Source of the DNA: Struthio camelus
Taxonomy: Eukaryota > Chordata > Aves > Struthioniformes > Struthionidae
Assembly: GCF_040807025.1 (NCBI RefSeq)
Contig: NC_090942.1
Coordinates: forward strand, 78,101,987-78,165,986
Reading direction: 5' to 3'
Length of the DNA stretch: 64,000 nt
In this document: positions 49,915 through 62,200 of the stretch, in pieces
How positions within the stretch are numbered: position 1 is the stretch's first letter
Layout of the letters: the number at the start of each line of letters is the position of its first letter
Made by a program: the position numbers and the translations under genes
Notes under the pieces: generated by a model
Told to the model about the DNA's origin: nothing
Database searches by the model: none
The model's input: only the letters and a program-made list of their open reading frames with translations

Positions 49915-50093
49915 CATACTTTACTAGTTCAGTAAATTTTCCATACTTTAATGATCAAGCTGCATACTTTACTTGTTACTTTTTAATATACTTCAGTGAT
50001 CAAATTGTATAGTGTAATGATAAGTTTTCCTAATGTGCCTGAATGAGTTGCATACCTCATTAATTTAGTTACATACTTTACAGGCCAAAATTG
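49915..50093 (+). repeat. degenerate ~21-bp tandem array, about 8 units
   Basis: Units begin at about 49915, 49942, 49963, 49987, 50008, 50033, 50051 and 50072. Most start with CATACTTTA or a near variant (TATACTTCA, CATACCTCA) and several continue ATGATCAAGCTG-like. Unit lengths are 18-27 bp. It is an old minisatellite-like array, intronic to EFCAB6 and not matched to any family I know. Confidence 0.75.
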
Positions 50094-52474
50094 TAGTGTG
50101 TTTGGATGAAGTGAATAATTTAACAACCAGCCTTCTCTCAGAACCTGCACAGGAGCCCAGGGATATGTGTGAACCCAGGGTGGGATGAAATTGCAAAGGC
50201 ATGGGGAATTCTGGTTTGAACTCAAATGGAAAACATGAGATTTCAGAGCATCTGGAAGCTAAAACAGCACTGTGAACCTGGATCATATTTGTTTTGTCTT
50301 TTAAAAAATGTTCCCATGTGGATTAATTTGGGATTTAAATGATGGATTTATCCCCTCTACCCATGACACAGCACAGAAAAGTGTTCAAGGAGAATGTGTT
50401 ATACCAAAAGAAGCAGTACAAGCTCCACTCCTTTCATGGTCCAAGAACCTCCTGAAAGATGTGGAGGTGCCCTATTCTCTGCTAAGTCGAGGTGGAAAGT
50501 ACTCAGGGTCTTGAAGGACTGTTAAAGAGATTTCAGGTTAAAATGTACACTCTTGCAGAGTCTGATCCTGGCAGTGCACAGCTTGTTCAAGTTGTTATGA
50601 AGGCTTAGCACCTACTTGGGAAATGAAGAGACTTTACAGCAAAACCTTTCCTAACAAGAGTAGTTACCTATTCTGAAGTTAGCATGTAAGCCTGCTAATG
50701 GGTCAATATTAGAGCACACAAATACATTCTTAAAATAATTATACAGATATTTTATATTCCATACGATTGATCTTTGTGCTGGTATGACTCAGTTGAAATT
50801 TACCGGAATTTATTAGCGTAAAAGCAGGATAAAGGGCAAACGCAGCATGTTCTAACCTACACAAAGTATTCCAGTGTTTTAGACTTGAGAACCACGTAAT
50901 CTATTATATCTGTTAAGATTGCATTTTAATTTTAATAAGCTTAAAATATAAATATTTTAAAAATTTTCAACTATTTTTAAAGTAACTCTAATTAAATGTA
51001 GTCCTGCCACTAAGGACAAAGTAACAGTTGCGCTACTATAAATATTAATGCTAAATTTACAGAGAATAAAATACATTTCAGCAACCTTATAAAATTTTGA
51101 ACGAAGCTACGCTTATAATAAACACTCTGGTAAATCTATGCCTATTGGTAACTGACATGCACGTATAAAGTCTATAACACATTCTAGAAGTTATAACGCA
51201 TCACAAACATTTTGAAGCAGTTTATGGGTCCTCCTTCGCATGAAAACTGTGGTCCCTCTCTTTCCTCTCATGAATCACTGAAGCCCTGCAGTTATTTAAA
51301 GCAGAGCAGACTTTTTGACTTGCATTATTAACAGATGGAGATAAAGATCTCACTGGTTTTTCAGTTCCTGCTTTATGACACAAGATTTAATTACCATATA
51401 GTTCTATATGGATTTGTTCTGCACAACATTCTATTACTGCCATGGCAATAAAGCGGTAGGCTTTTTATGTGGTTTTCCATTGGGTGATGATTATTATTTT
51501 TCTCATTTTATTTGTGCATCAAGCATATATATTGAAAGTGAAACATAGTTACTTCATAGACCGTAAGACACAGGCTACTGCTTAGTTTTTTCAGAACTGC
51601 TAAGTAAACTGCTAGAACGTGGCTTTCACACGCTCAGCCAAATTCAGAAATGAACGGCAAGGTAACGTCATTTGTATTTCTTTACATTCAGACCTGCTTA
51701 CGCCCACTTGCCGCTGGGAAAGGCAGCCTAAGATGGGAGAAACTAGAGGACAGGGAAGGACTGTGAAATTAAAATAGGAGAGAGACTGCTTTTACTTGCA
51801 CCTTTCGAAATGCTCCTGCTATTTACAAGTGCAGTGAGGATTTCTGCACGTATAGAAGGACGTGAGCATGAACTGCAGGATCTGTTCCTGCAATCTGCAC
51901 CAAGTGAACAAGATAGAGTGAGACACAGCAGACATAAACCTCTGCCACAGAGGAAAAGCTTGGGTGAATGTGGCACAGTTAACTATTAAGTGAATATTGG
52001 TCTCTATACTTTAATTTGAGTTGTTGCAAGATGCATATTCAGAGCATCAGAAGATTATGTCTACAACTGCAGCCAAACATACTTAGGTTTCCATACTAAC
52101 ACCTCTTCCTGCTATATGTACACTGCTATTACTGTTTGGGTGAGCTTCCCACTCCATCCACCTCCTGCTCATACAGTACCTAATAGGTTGGAGAACAGAA
52201 TTCACTGGGTGTATTTAGATATCCTATGTTCTATGTCATCCAGTCGGGGCAATTTGGCTTCATCTGTGGTCATGCTTGTACAGACCCATATCCGCATAAT
52301 TGCAAAGCTTAACGTCAGAGAGCAGTTTATAAGGAGGTAAGGACTTTATGGAGTTCAAGAGAGATCAACAGAAAGATACGTGAATTTACATGCTTAGTTA
52401 GTTAGACAGTCACTTTTAACACATTAGATCTTATCTTTAGAAGAAATATCTTCTAACTTGCTAGCTATTCTTAC

Positions 52475-52663
52475 CTCTGAGTTGAGGATGATGTTTTTCA
52501 GGAAAATCTTCCAGTTTATTGTCAACTCCTCACAAAGATTAAGGTTCTTGAGAAGGTACTTGAATTGTTTGTCTGATAACTTAAAGCAGAAATGGTCAAG
52601 TACCTGCCGAAATTCCAGCATTTTAATCACCCCAGTATCTTCTTTATCAAACGGAGAAAATGC
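52475..52663 (-). CDS. EFCAB6: EFCAB6 coding exon (seventh from last)
   Basis: Sixty-three phase-0 codons begin AFSPFDKEDTGVIKMLEFRQ and end IILNSE. The acceptor TGCTTCTCAG precedes 52663 and the donor GTAAGA follows 52475. The EF-hand loop DKEDTGVIKMLE has Gly at 6, Ile at 8 and Glu at 12, the most canonical loop in this part of the protein. The exiting helix is FRQVLDHFCF. A second, degenerate EF-hand follows: helix KQFKYLLKNL, then CEELTINWKIFLKNI without proper metal ligands. FCFKLSDKQF is a conserved EFCAB6 stretch. Confidence 0.94.
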
Positions 52664-55600
52664 CTGAGAAGCAAAAATTCGTATTACTTAAGGAAAGCTA
52701 AACATTCCAAATAGATTCCAAGGTGAACTATTCTTTTAAAAAAGAAATGCAATTTTTTAGATAAGGCAAAAACAGCCTGTATCTCTGCCAAATGTATATA
52801 TAAATATGCAAATAAACAACAACCTGCAGTAAGAGCAGAAAAGTATCATATCAAGTATCCAAACATTGCAGAATAGGCAATGGTTAAGGCAAGAGAGGAA
52901 ACAAACAAAAATATTTGAGGGCTGCCTTAAACAATTTTTATTAAAAATATTTTAAATTAAACTCAACTGAGCATATTTAATTTGCCTCTTCTTACCAAAA
53001 GAAGAATAATTCTCACTGGTTGGGTAAGTTTATTTTCCTCTATCTACTCTTTAAAGAACTTGATAGTCCTTCATTCTCATTACACTAGCTTCAGCTCATT
53101 CTGAAGGCTTGTTTGCTTTGATTTTGTTCTCCCTAGCACAAAGCACCCTGCCTATCCTTCACGGGAGTTTTCCGAAGGGCTCCCAGGGGGAACAGATTAG
53201 GTTTATCACAGTTGCAGCTGGAGAGCATTGCAGAAGTAGTAGTTTCGGAGTAGTTCAGTAGTTCAAGTAAGAGAGTAGTGCAGCTGAGCAAAAGGAGCAC
53301 TGAAGTCTAGGAGAGCTGTGGGTCATATCCTCTCTCATTCTGTCTGGCTACTACCAGCTGTCCCCTTGTTTTATTCTGCCACTTATTTATAATATTGCAT
53401 ATATAAATCATTGATTCCATAAATGCAAATAAATATTGCACCACTCAAAATTTGAGGTTAAAGTCCTATCACTCTTCTAGCAGTATAACATTCAAGTATA
53501 ATACGGCATTAGAACTGTTATCAGTAATGGGTTTAAAGATTTATATTTTTATGTACCTGAACCATGCTGAGTGGCAAAATAAATACTACAATATCCAAAT
53601 GACATTGGAAAGGCATCCTTGGAGTATGAAAGAGGATCCTGTAACTTCTTAGTAAGATATTTTAATCTTTGCTTAGATATTGAAGATCTTAGGGAAAAAA
53701 CAAATCACTGAGTATACAGTACGCACTATTCTGAAGTACGGTGAAAATAAGTGGGAAATGATTACACTGGCAGAGAGGACCCATCTGAATTTTTAACTAT
53801 TTGTTATAAAACTTCAAAGGTTTGTATAAATGTTGTGGATGGAATGTGATTTTTTTTGAACTAGCTGGACTCTAGGAAGTGTGCTTCCAATCCTGCCTCT
53901 TTCTAACAAAATATTTTCTTAAAAGCTTATGCTGCTTAGTGTCCCTCTTTACATACATAGCAACAACCATTATTCAAAAAATGGCTCAGAAGCAAAGGGA
54001 GAACTTCATATATAAACTTCACATAAAGGAAGTGAGTAAAATTCTGCTCTTCCACAACATGGTGGACAAAGTGTGGCTCTCTGTGGAGAAACTACGTTAG
54101 TCTCTAAAGCTATTTTAACCAGCTAATGGCATTCTAAAAGATCAGATGGATGTTTTCTTCATGCCAGAGGTCATTTTCAAATCATACACTCAGCAGACAA
54201 AATTGTGACCTTCCCCATTCCCAAGGCACCCAGGATGAGAAGATAGATACTGTCCTCCAGGAAGCCTCATGTCTCCCATTAAAATTTAACAAACACTAAC
54301 CCATGCTATTGAATTTATCTATTTCTTATTTTAATAATGCAAAGCACAGTAAGGATTTTTTGCTTTACTGTGAAAAATGTGAAGTGCCTATATGAATATT
54401 TCAGTATCCTGTTTAATAATCAGACTATCTGGCCAAAAATGGCAAGATGACCCCAATAAGTTTATAAACATTACAGGAGTCTCCAGTGTGAAAAGAGGTT
54501 TCTTTAAAGAAACAGCATCTCCTGTGGTATTACTTTTTTTTTTTCCTCACCATTGATATCATTAGTGATATATTTGTCAGAAGCCTGTGTTATTTTTATC
54601 TGCATGATACAGTCCATAGATTGAGATTTCAGAAATTCAGACATTGATGAAAGGAAGGGTCTACCCCCACTCCATTCCCAGCTGCTCTTCCCTTCCCCTT
54701 CCTTGTGCTGCCAGTAGCTCTCGAGTGCCTGTGCACAACTGATCAGGCCTTTGCAGGTTGAAGGTCCCTGACCCAGATCACTGGGCAGGAACACAAGTAC
54801 TAGTATTGGCACAAGGCAGGTGGGAGGACCACATTGCTGGGGAATGGGAGGTAGCAAGACCCTGTTTGCAGGCAGAAGCCTGCCTATAAAGCTGCGGGCT
54901 TAAACTGGGTCTCACACTGCAGGTGCAGCTGACATGGCTCTACAGTTCCTTGTGACAGAAATGTTTCCTTCAAGGTCTTTTTGATTATTCGTACCCATGC
55001 TTGAAAGCAATCTTATTGTGGCATCAAGAACTATTTACTCTGAGAGGCTGCTGCATTTCCGTAGTCAGACGTAACAGTCTACAACTACTTAATATACAGC
55101 ATTTTTCATTCAGGGTTTTCAAAATTCTAGAGAAAAGTGGTTATTTTTTTTGTCCTCATTTTACAAATGGGAAAACCAGGGGACATGCTGCTTGACAGCT
55201 AAGGCACCTTATCTCTCTGTGTCAGAATGAGAAGGGGACAAGAGCATAAATGTAGATAGTTGCAGTGGTCTGGCTGACAGGCGCTATCTTCTGCAGCCAC
55301 TGTAATGTGCTTGCATCTGATCATATGTCCATATCCTCAGTCACTACATGATCCTTTCATCTTACACTGATAAAACTATACTGCCTCATTTCAGTAGCAC
55401 ATCATATCTATGTGTAATAAGTTTTAGCTTAAGAAACTCAAAAGAGCTATTTGGAAGAGATGTATTATTTACATGCCTAGCACACAATTTAAAGACAACC
55501 AGAGGAGAAAAGGGAATTGGGAAAGAAAGGAAGGTTCTGACAATTTGCTCTTATCTTTTTTCTTTCCAATCCTTATAATCACAACACCTCTAGGCTTGAT

Positions 55601-55801
55601 TTGATACCCTTTTATTTGTGGAATTACCAGAATACAATCAACTAAAACATTTGCAGTTGTCAGAAGATGTAATTTCTACAAAGGCCAAGGTTTTTGGTAG
55701 CACTCAGTTAGCAGCAGCAAAGTTCCTAAGCCTTTAGGCTGGTCCCCAGCCAGGCAGAAAAAAAAAGATGAAATAAAATGTGATGACCACACGAAACTTA
55801 C
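52664..55801 (-). other. EFCAB6: EFCAB6 intron
   Basis: A 3.1-kb GT-AG intron. It includes a reverse-orientation MIR-like scrap at about 55145-55200 and a GC-richer patch at 54640-54900 with no recognised gene. Confidence 0.85.
55145..55200 (-). repeat. MIR-like SINE scrap
   Basis: TCCTCATTTTACAAATGGGA followed by AAACCAGGGGACATGCTGC resembles the MIR stretch CCTCATTTTACAGATGAGGAAACTGAGGCACA. In MIR nomenclature that reading is the reverse strand. Confidence 0.5.
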
Positions 55802-55997
55802 CTTGTACAGCAAATCATAAGATGATGCAACTATTTCTTTTATCTTAATTAGGGTCTTTTCTAAGCTGAGAGCTGCAAAGCTTGCAGGTGGTGCAGCCTG
55901 CTTTTGTCTCTGTTGGTATTTAGATGCTCTGCCATCATCAATTGCTCTCAGAAAATCAAAATAAGAGAGCTTGCTGTCATGAATGCTGATTCCTAAG
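55802..55997 (-). CDS. EFCAB6: EFCAB6 coding exon (eighth from last)
   Basis: One base completes a Ser codon, then 65 codons begin LGISIHDSKLSYFDFLRAID and end SSYDLLYK. The acceptor TTTTCTTTTAG precedes 55997 and the donor GTAAGT follows 55802. The start finishes a degenerate EF-hand (SIHDSKLSYFDF) begun in the previous exon. FLRAIDDGRASKYQQRQKQ is highly conserved in EFCAB6. A linker AAPPASFAALS then leads to helix LIKIKEIVASSYDLLYK, the entering helix of the EF-hand completed by AFSPFDKED in the next exon. Confidence 0.95.
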
Positions 55998-56768
55998 CTA
56001 AAAGAAAAACATAGAAAGAGATATCAATGATTTTAAATAGTTATCTCACTGTTGTCTGTACTGATTAATTATGATGATACATTATTTGTACTTCAGCAGC
56101 ACTTCAGGACATGCCTGTGCTGTCAGTTTGTAAGTCCTATTAGCGCCAGCCCAAGCTCTTTCTCAAGTCTCAGACACCACTCCTATCGATCAAATGCAAC
56201 CACACTCTCAGACACAGATTTAGGCCAATCTCCAGATGCCCAAGAGGAAAGTCAGAGCTAACTAAGTGCTTTAGCCTGGGCCAAAGTGCACAATATTCCA
56301 GTCCATCAGCATTCATTTGATGTTTCTTAAGCATAGCACAGTGTTTTGAGCCCAACCTACTACTGAGCTTACCATCATCAATGTGGATAGAGAACATGCA
56401 GGTTGTCAGTCCTGTCCTAAGATCTTCTCATCCTGTCACAGTGTAAATACAGGCTAATAGACTCTGCTGAGGAGCAGATCTTCATTATACCAAGCACTGG
56501 TACTTGCCTTCACTTTCAACTTTATAAAAGTAACTTCGACCTGCAGATCGCAAAGAAGCTCTAAAGTGCTGCTCAAGCCTGCCAATATGTCACGATTATC
56601 ACAATTTCAATACCACATGTAGTCTGGTAAAATGTTACTCGACAGAAGCTAGTACATCCGCTACAGCTCTGTGGTTCACTGCACGGGTCTACCAACTCCC
56701 ATCTCTACTTGCTCAGTTTCTCTACACAAATTAGTTTTCATATAAAGTTTCTCCTTATGTTTGTGATG

Positions 56769-56787
56769 GAAGGATGTAACATCCTTC
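56769..56787. repeat. short perfect inverted repeat
   Basis: GAAGGATGT and ACATCCTTC flank a single central base. This is too short to imply a mobile element. Confidence 0.9.
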
Positions 56788-56804
56788 TGAACCTGTAGCC
56801 AACC

Positions 56805-56834
56805 AGAAAATTATTTTACAGAAAATTATTTTAC
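56805..56834 (+). repeat. perfect 15-bp tandem duplication
   Basis: AGAAAATTATTTTAC occurs twice without a spacer. Confidence 0.9.
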
Positions 56835-59096
56835 TGGTGTCAGTGGAAGCAGTTGAAAGGTTTTAACCTGAAGTGTGGGCAATACAATGCCAAGTGACAG
56901 GCAGGACTCAGCCTCACTGTGTCTCAGGCAGCAAGCCCTCCCTCCCTTGGTATATGCACTGAGCTGCAGAGAAGGGCTGGTGCATTTGGCCCAGCAGCTA
57001 CTTTCTCTGGCTTGCAAAGCACTCTGGTAAGGAGGTCTGTTCTGACCATTTGTGAACCTAAGAGCCCAGCACAAAGTCTCTGCAGACTGCTCTCGCAACT
57101 TTTGAATTTCTGTCTGTCAGCTGAAGCATCTGCTGGATCACTGACACTGGGGAGTTTTACGTTCTGTCACATCAGAAATTCAGTGGGTTACATAGCTGAC
57201 TAGAGATAGCTCCAGGTAACAACGGTGAATATATTTTTGCATCAAATATCAGCATGGGGAAAGATGAGCTCTTGCATATGATTTTGGGGTTTTTTTGCAG
57301 AGGACTTTGTGGCAAAACTAAATTAATTTTTATTCAAGAATGCTTTACAATAAAAAGACTTGAATTAAGGTAAGCTTTATATATGCAGAAAAAATGCAAA
57401 AAATAGAGGTTATTTAGCATCAAAGATTAAGTTGGGATGAATAGCATTAACCACAACATGAAAAACTACTTTCTTCCAATGTCCTGTGGCATGTTACCAT
57501 TCAATGAAATGACACCCAGTACATTTAAAACAAATAAAAGGAAGGACTTCAAAGCTGTTTAATGAGTCTGTATAACTCATTACCACACAGGAGTACAATA
57601 GCAAGGGCATGTTCTACACTTGCTTACCCGGTAAGTATCCATCGTAGTCAGTTTATGGAATTTCCTACCACTGAAAGACAGGAAGTCTCCAGGCTAGATT
57701 ATACTTAGGTCTTTTGATACAGAGCTACAGAGTTACAACTGCAGAGGGATTTTTAATAGACTTCAGCAATTTTATAGGCCATTATCAGAATTGTAGATTC
57801 TTCACATACATGTAATAGGTAGACAATTCCTCTGCTGCAGGGGAAAGGCCGGACTTTTTCTTGCTTGCGTTAGGCTTTCTAATGAGAGTTATGGTCAACC
57901 AAGTCCTAGAGAGTGAAGCCTTGACAGCAAAGATGGCCCCGATACGTAATAAATTTCTTGTGTAAGACTGAATTACTATAATGTACTTTCATCATCTGTT
58001 TCCACAGTAAATCACTGGGGACCAATGCCTCAGCTACCAATCACCAGAATATCCAGCTACAAAAATGTCTAATTAATGGCAAGAGCCAGCAAAACAATGA
58101 GGACGCTTTATAGAACAGGCTGGAAAAGAAATTAACTATAGACCCAATATCTGCTAGTAAGAAAAAAATATTCAAGAGCCCTGATTTTGCATCTTGCAGC
58201 TGCACAGCACTCCCACATACTACCCGTGTCAAGCTGGCTCCAATACTGGAGACAGTGTGTGGAAAAGGAAATAATCAACACCATTTCAGCAGAGAAATAA
58301 ATTGCCAAGTGGGCATTAAAATTTTAGTAATAAAACTAAATGCATATGCTAATCTACTCTGTATTATTTAGAAAAGACTATTTTGGATCAAGAAAGGAAT
58401 AATCTGCACAAAATTACAATGAATAGAGGTGTTTATCATCAAGAGGTCTTTGAGAAAGAAAAAAGCTGCAGATTCTTATTAGGGTTTCAATTCATAAAAA
58501 GTTGATCATCCAATTAAAGGTGAACTGTGAAATGACTTTGTTAATTTTATTTCAAAAAAAGAGTCTGGTCTAGCAAGCTCTAGACCATAAAGCCCAGTAC
58601 TGCCAAGAATATGATCTTTGGGGGGCTGGGAGAACCCCATCTACCTAATATTGGAGCACGTCATTTGTATTCTTCAGCCGCTACATAAGAGAATTTTCTT
58701 CTTGCTCATATTAACACACAACATCAAACACACAGCTTTGCATGGCAGCAGAATTTAAAAATTATTACTATTTTATAACCTGCTATAATTCTTTTTCTAT
58801 TTGGAATAGGATCTCTTTCACACATTTCCTCTATTAAATTGAAATAAATAAAGAAAATAAACTAGCAAACAAATATACATATACAGAACATACTGGTTTT
58901 ATGTAAGAAGCCATTTCACTCTCATAACCAATAGCCTAGTCAATAGCCTAGAAAGATTTTTCACTCATATACAGTTTTAAGCGTGTGGGTACCTCCATTA
59001 CTTTTAACAGAGCTTTCTTACATGCTTAATGCTGAGTGCAAGCTTACAGGCTTTGCTGGATGTGACCAGAGATGCTTAGGAGATAATTATACAAAC

Positions 59097-59252
59097 CTAT
59101 TTAGAAGGCCATTGAACTGATCATAGTCAAGGAAATAGTCAAATTCTTGTAGTAGCCTGTGCAGGTCACATACTGTTATGTAGCCATGTCTATTCTGATC
59201 CATTTTTTGAAAGACCTTGTTGAAATCTTCAAAGTAATCCCTAAATTTATCC
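59097..59252 (-). CDS. EFCAB6: EFCAB6 coding exon, most upstream one recognised in the window
   Basis: One base completes a codon from an exon not seen here, then 51 codons begin DKFRDYFEDFNKVFQKM and end QFNGLLN. Two bases of a Ser codon follow, completed in the next exon. The acceptor CTCTCTTTCAG precedes 59252 and the donor GTTTGT follows 59097. EF-hand: helix FEDFNKVFQKM, loop DQNRHGYITVCD (Asn3, His5, Gly6, Ile8, Asp12), helix LHRLLQEF. His at 5 and Asp at 12 make weak binding likely. FLDYDQFNGLL is the entering helix of the following degenerate EF-hand. Roughly the first two thirds of EFCAB6 must lie further upstream. Confidence 0.93.
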
Positions 59253-62200
59253 CTGAAAGAGAGCAGTTTTTTTTTTCAGCTCCTTTGTTAAATCAGATAA
59301 AAAATGATAAAAACAAAGATACAACATAGGAGTGGAAGGGCAGAGAAAGATCTTGAGCTTATTTGTGTGTGGTAAGTTCACATAATTCATCCAAAGACTG
59401 ATACAAAAAAAATTATTGGAGTGCCAAATTGTTCACAAAATTCATACTTTCTCCCCCATCTCCCCTGCTATTTAATTTGCACAGAGAATTGTAATGGTAA
59501 AACCTCCTACTGCAAACAAATGACTCTTGGATGATTAACTGACTGCTCTGCCCATTCAGAAATCCAGATACAAAACACAGTTCTCTACCTTTTAAAAGTC
59601 TACCTTGATCACAGATACAAAACACAGCTGTTACAGTGATAAGGGTTTGGTAAAATACTATCTACAATTTGAAGTTGCTGAAACTTTGATATAGTAATAG
59701 GAACTATTTAACAAAAACAATTAGACCTGAGCAAAACTGTGCCGAGCTCCTACTGACTTATGTGGGCTTTGTAACAGTACCTTAAAACTTCTCTGAGACA
59801 TTTACCATTTCCTGCACACCATCAAATTCAGGCCTCAAAATCTTAGCTCTTCCTCCCACTTATTTTGTCACTTGTATCTCAGCGACATCAGGAACCGTAT
59901 GATGAAACTTTGGAAACCCAAGCAATATCCCTCCCAGCCTTGCTACTCTTGAGTCAACACAAGCCTCTCCACATTTTGGCTCAAGACGACCAGGCAGGCA
60001 CAAACTCTCTCATTACTGCACATTCTCAGTTCACTGCCAAAGTCACTTAAGATTAATGCAAGATCAAAATAGCTGTGAATTATGTCTTGATGGAGATTAC
60101 CAAGCATAAATAAATTATCTACATATATTTATCACTTACAGGATGACACCCTTATGGAAGAAATAACAAGTTTTGATCTGGGTTAACAACTACAGCTGCA
60201 CTCCATTTGCTTTGGGACTGCTCTTTCTGACAGCCCTAGGGTACAGAGTGTGGAGTGTAGGTTCTTTAGAGAATCAGGATTTGTGCTATAAAAGGCTTAT
60301 TACAGAGATAATGCCATTCAAGATTGTAACTCACATAATCAAGCGTGATTCATTGCCTCAGTCTCTTGCCAAGCCTGTCTGTGGATCCCACCAAGAGCTT
60401 GGGCCAGTTCATTCTGCTCCCTGTTAAGCCACTGTCAATGGGCCAGTATCCATTTTTTACATTTGCTCCTTTGTACAAATACTGTGTAATTAGTTGTTAT
60501 AAGACCATTAAAGGACATCTTAAGCCTCATATACTTTTTAGCAATGCTCAGTGAGTCCCCTCAGAGCTCTGCAACCTCTCATGGATCTCTCAGAGGCAAT
60601 CTGGTCTCAGCTCTAGTTACTGGTGCTGTCTTTCCTCTCATAAAACTGCAGAATCCTCAGTTGTCCATTTATTTTCAAGAGGCTGTATGCTCAGTATTTC
60701 CCTTTACAAGATCAATACATTTTCCTTGTCAATTGTTTCTCCTAAGAATCTGTCCTTCTGGAGTTTGTACTTCCTATGAACACAGAGTAATTTCCCCGCA
60801 ACGCTCAGAGCCCAGGAAATACCATTGTTTACATGAACAGCATCACCTATCATAGAATATTTGAATTATAATATGACTTTTGTGGGTTGTTAGCAATTTA
60901 TTATACGACTCAGACCCACTGTACCTTCCATTGTCATTTGGACAAAATTTGGAATACTAGGATTGTCTGCTTGACAACATTTCAGCTGGCAATAAACCAT
61001 TTTTCAAAGATGTGTTCTCAAGTTCAGGAAAAGTATGGGTCTCTTCTGGGCTCCACAGCCTACTTGAACTGTCTTTTAATAGTTTTAACTCAGCTCACCA
61101 TTGAACTGAGGCTATCTAGATTGGATGGAACATGTTGCAATCATCCCTTACAATCATTTCAAGTCCTAGCTGCTGAACAGTGGACCATTGCTGGACAAAA
61201 TTTCTGGGATGCCGTACCCAAATAAATAAAGTGTATCCTATGACATGTTCCGATATTAAATTATATCAAAATTCAAGTTCAGGTTAATGCCTAAGTTGGA
61301 TACCTACAACAGGTTCAGATGTATCCACATATGCTCTTTTCTTTCACATTTCTGAGTAGTCTTATGAGTTTCCTGTACTTTGTGAAGCATGTCAGGTTGT
61401 AATACACTGACATTGCTGAGTTGTTACCTCTCAACTGTATGCCACTAAACACAGAAAGCTCTAATCCGAATTGGTGATACGGGCTTGGCATGCAATGCTC
61501 TGGCTACCTAACAGGTGGTAATCTTCAGGATTTTTTGCATTGTGCTGTCTTCCCTATAGCCTCTGCAAACCCAGCCCACTTTCTTCTGAAATCAAATAAT
61601 TCTCCTTTTTTTTAAATTAAATTTCCATGTATTATGTCATTCTCTGTGTTGTTTTCAAGAACAGATTCATTAATGCTCTAGAAAGTATGTCTTCAATCAG
61701 TAATTATTTCTCCAGTTTAAACTTTATTGTCAAACTGAATGGTTTTAGCTGAAAAAAACAAAAAAACCACCAAAAAGTCACAACATTTTTATATTCTGGA
61801 AGCTAATCTTTCTTTCGCTGTGGTTACAAAGTGGTTTGTATCAGTTCCGACCATAACAGATCAATAAACAAACATGTAACATTTCCTGCAATCATATAGC
61901 AGATTCAGAGCCTTGTCTCAGTCTGTGCCTAGAATCACAGTGTTCACAAGTGCCTTAGAGCCACAGGCTGCACATTCGCATTGTTTATTTTTTCAATAAT
62001 ATTGCCTGTAAGCCTTCTTTTGACAACTTAGTCTATCTTCTAGTGTCAAGATACACAAGGTTAGGAGCTGTCTTTACTAATGCCTTAAATTTAGGAACTC
62101 TTTTCCCAGATTGCCAGCCCGGTATGTGAATTTCATGTAGCGACCCAAAAGCTTCTTGCACAGATTGTGAGGTTGCGTATAAACTTTCCTGTAACTTTCA

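Larger units (their letters stand above)
42488..52474 (-). other. EFCAB6: largest EFCAB6 intron in the window
   Basis: A 10-kb GT-AG intron with phase 0 at both ends, so no exon needs to be missing. It contains a poly-A at 43687-43701, a MIR-like SINE (44625-44735), a paired AP-1-like palindrome (45768-45787), a pyrimidine-rich tract (about 46430-46575), a poly-T near 47142-47157, a 13-bp tandem duplication (48226-48251) and a degenerate 21-bp tandem array (49915-50093). No other gene was recognised. Confidence 0.8.
55998..59096 (-). other. EFCAB6: EFCAB6 intron
   Basis: A 3.1-kb GT-AG intron. A 9-bp-arm inverted repeat (56769-56787) and a 15-bp tandem duplication (56805-56834) lie within 70 bases of each other. 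No other gene was recognised. Confidence 0.85.

Noticed and set aside
54504-54857. 117-codon minus frame inside an EFCAB6 intron as an extra exon
   Set aside because: No EF-hand or known motif. The flanking EFCAB6 exons join in phase without it.
60887-61225. 112-codon + frame followed by an AATAAATAAA-like stretch as a gene
   Set aside because: The sequence is not recognised, has a single frame with no splice context, and the signal-like motif is common in AT-rich DNA.
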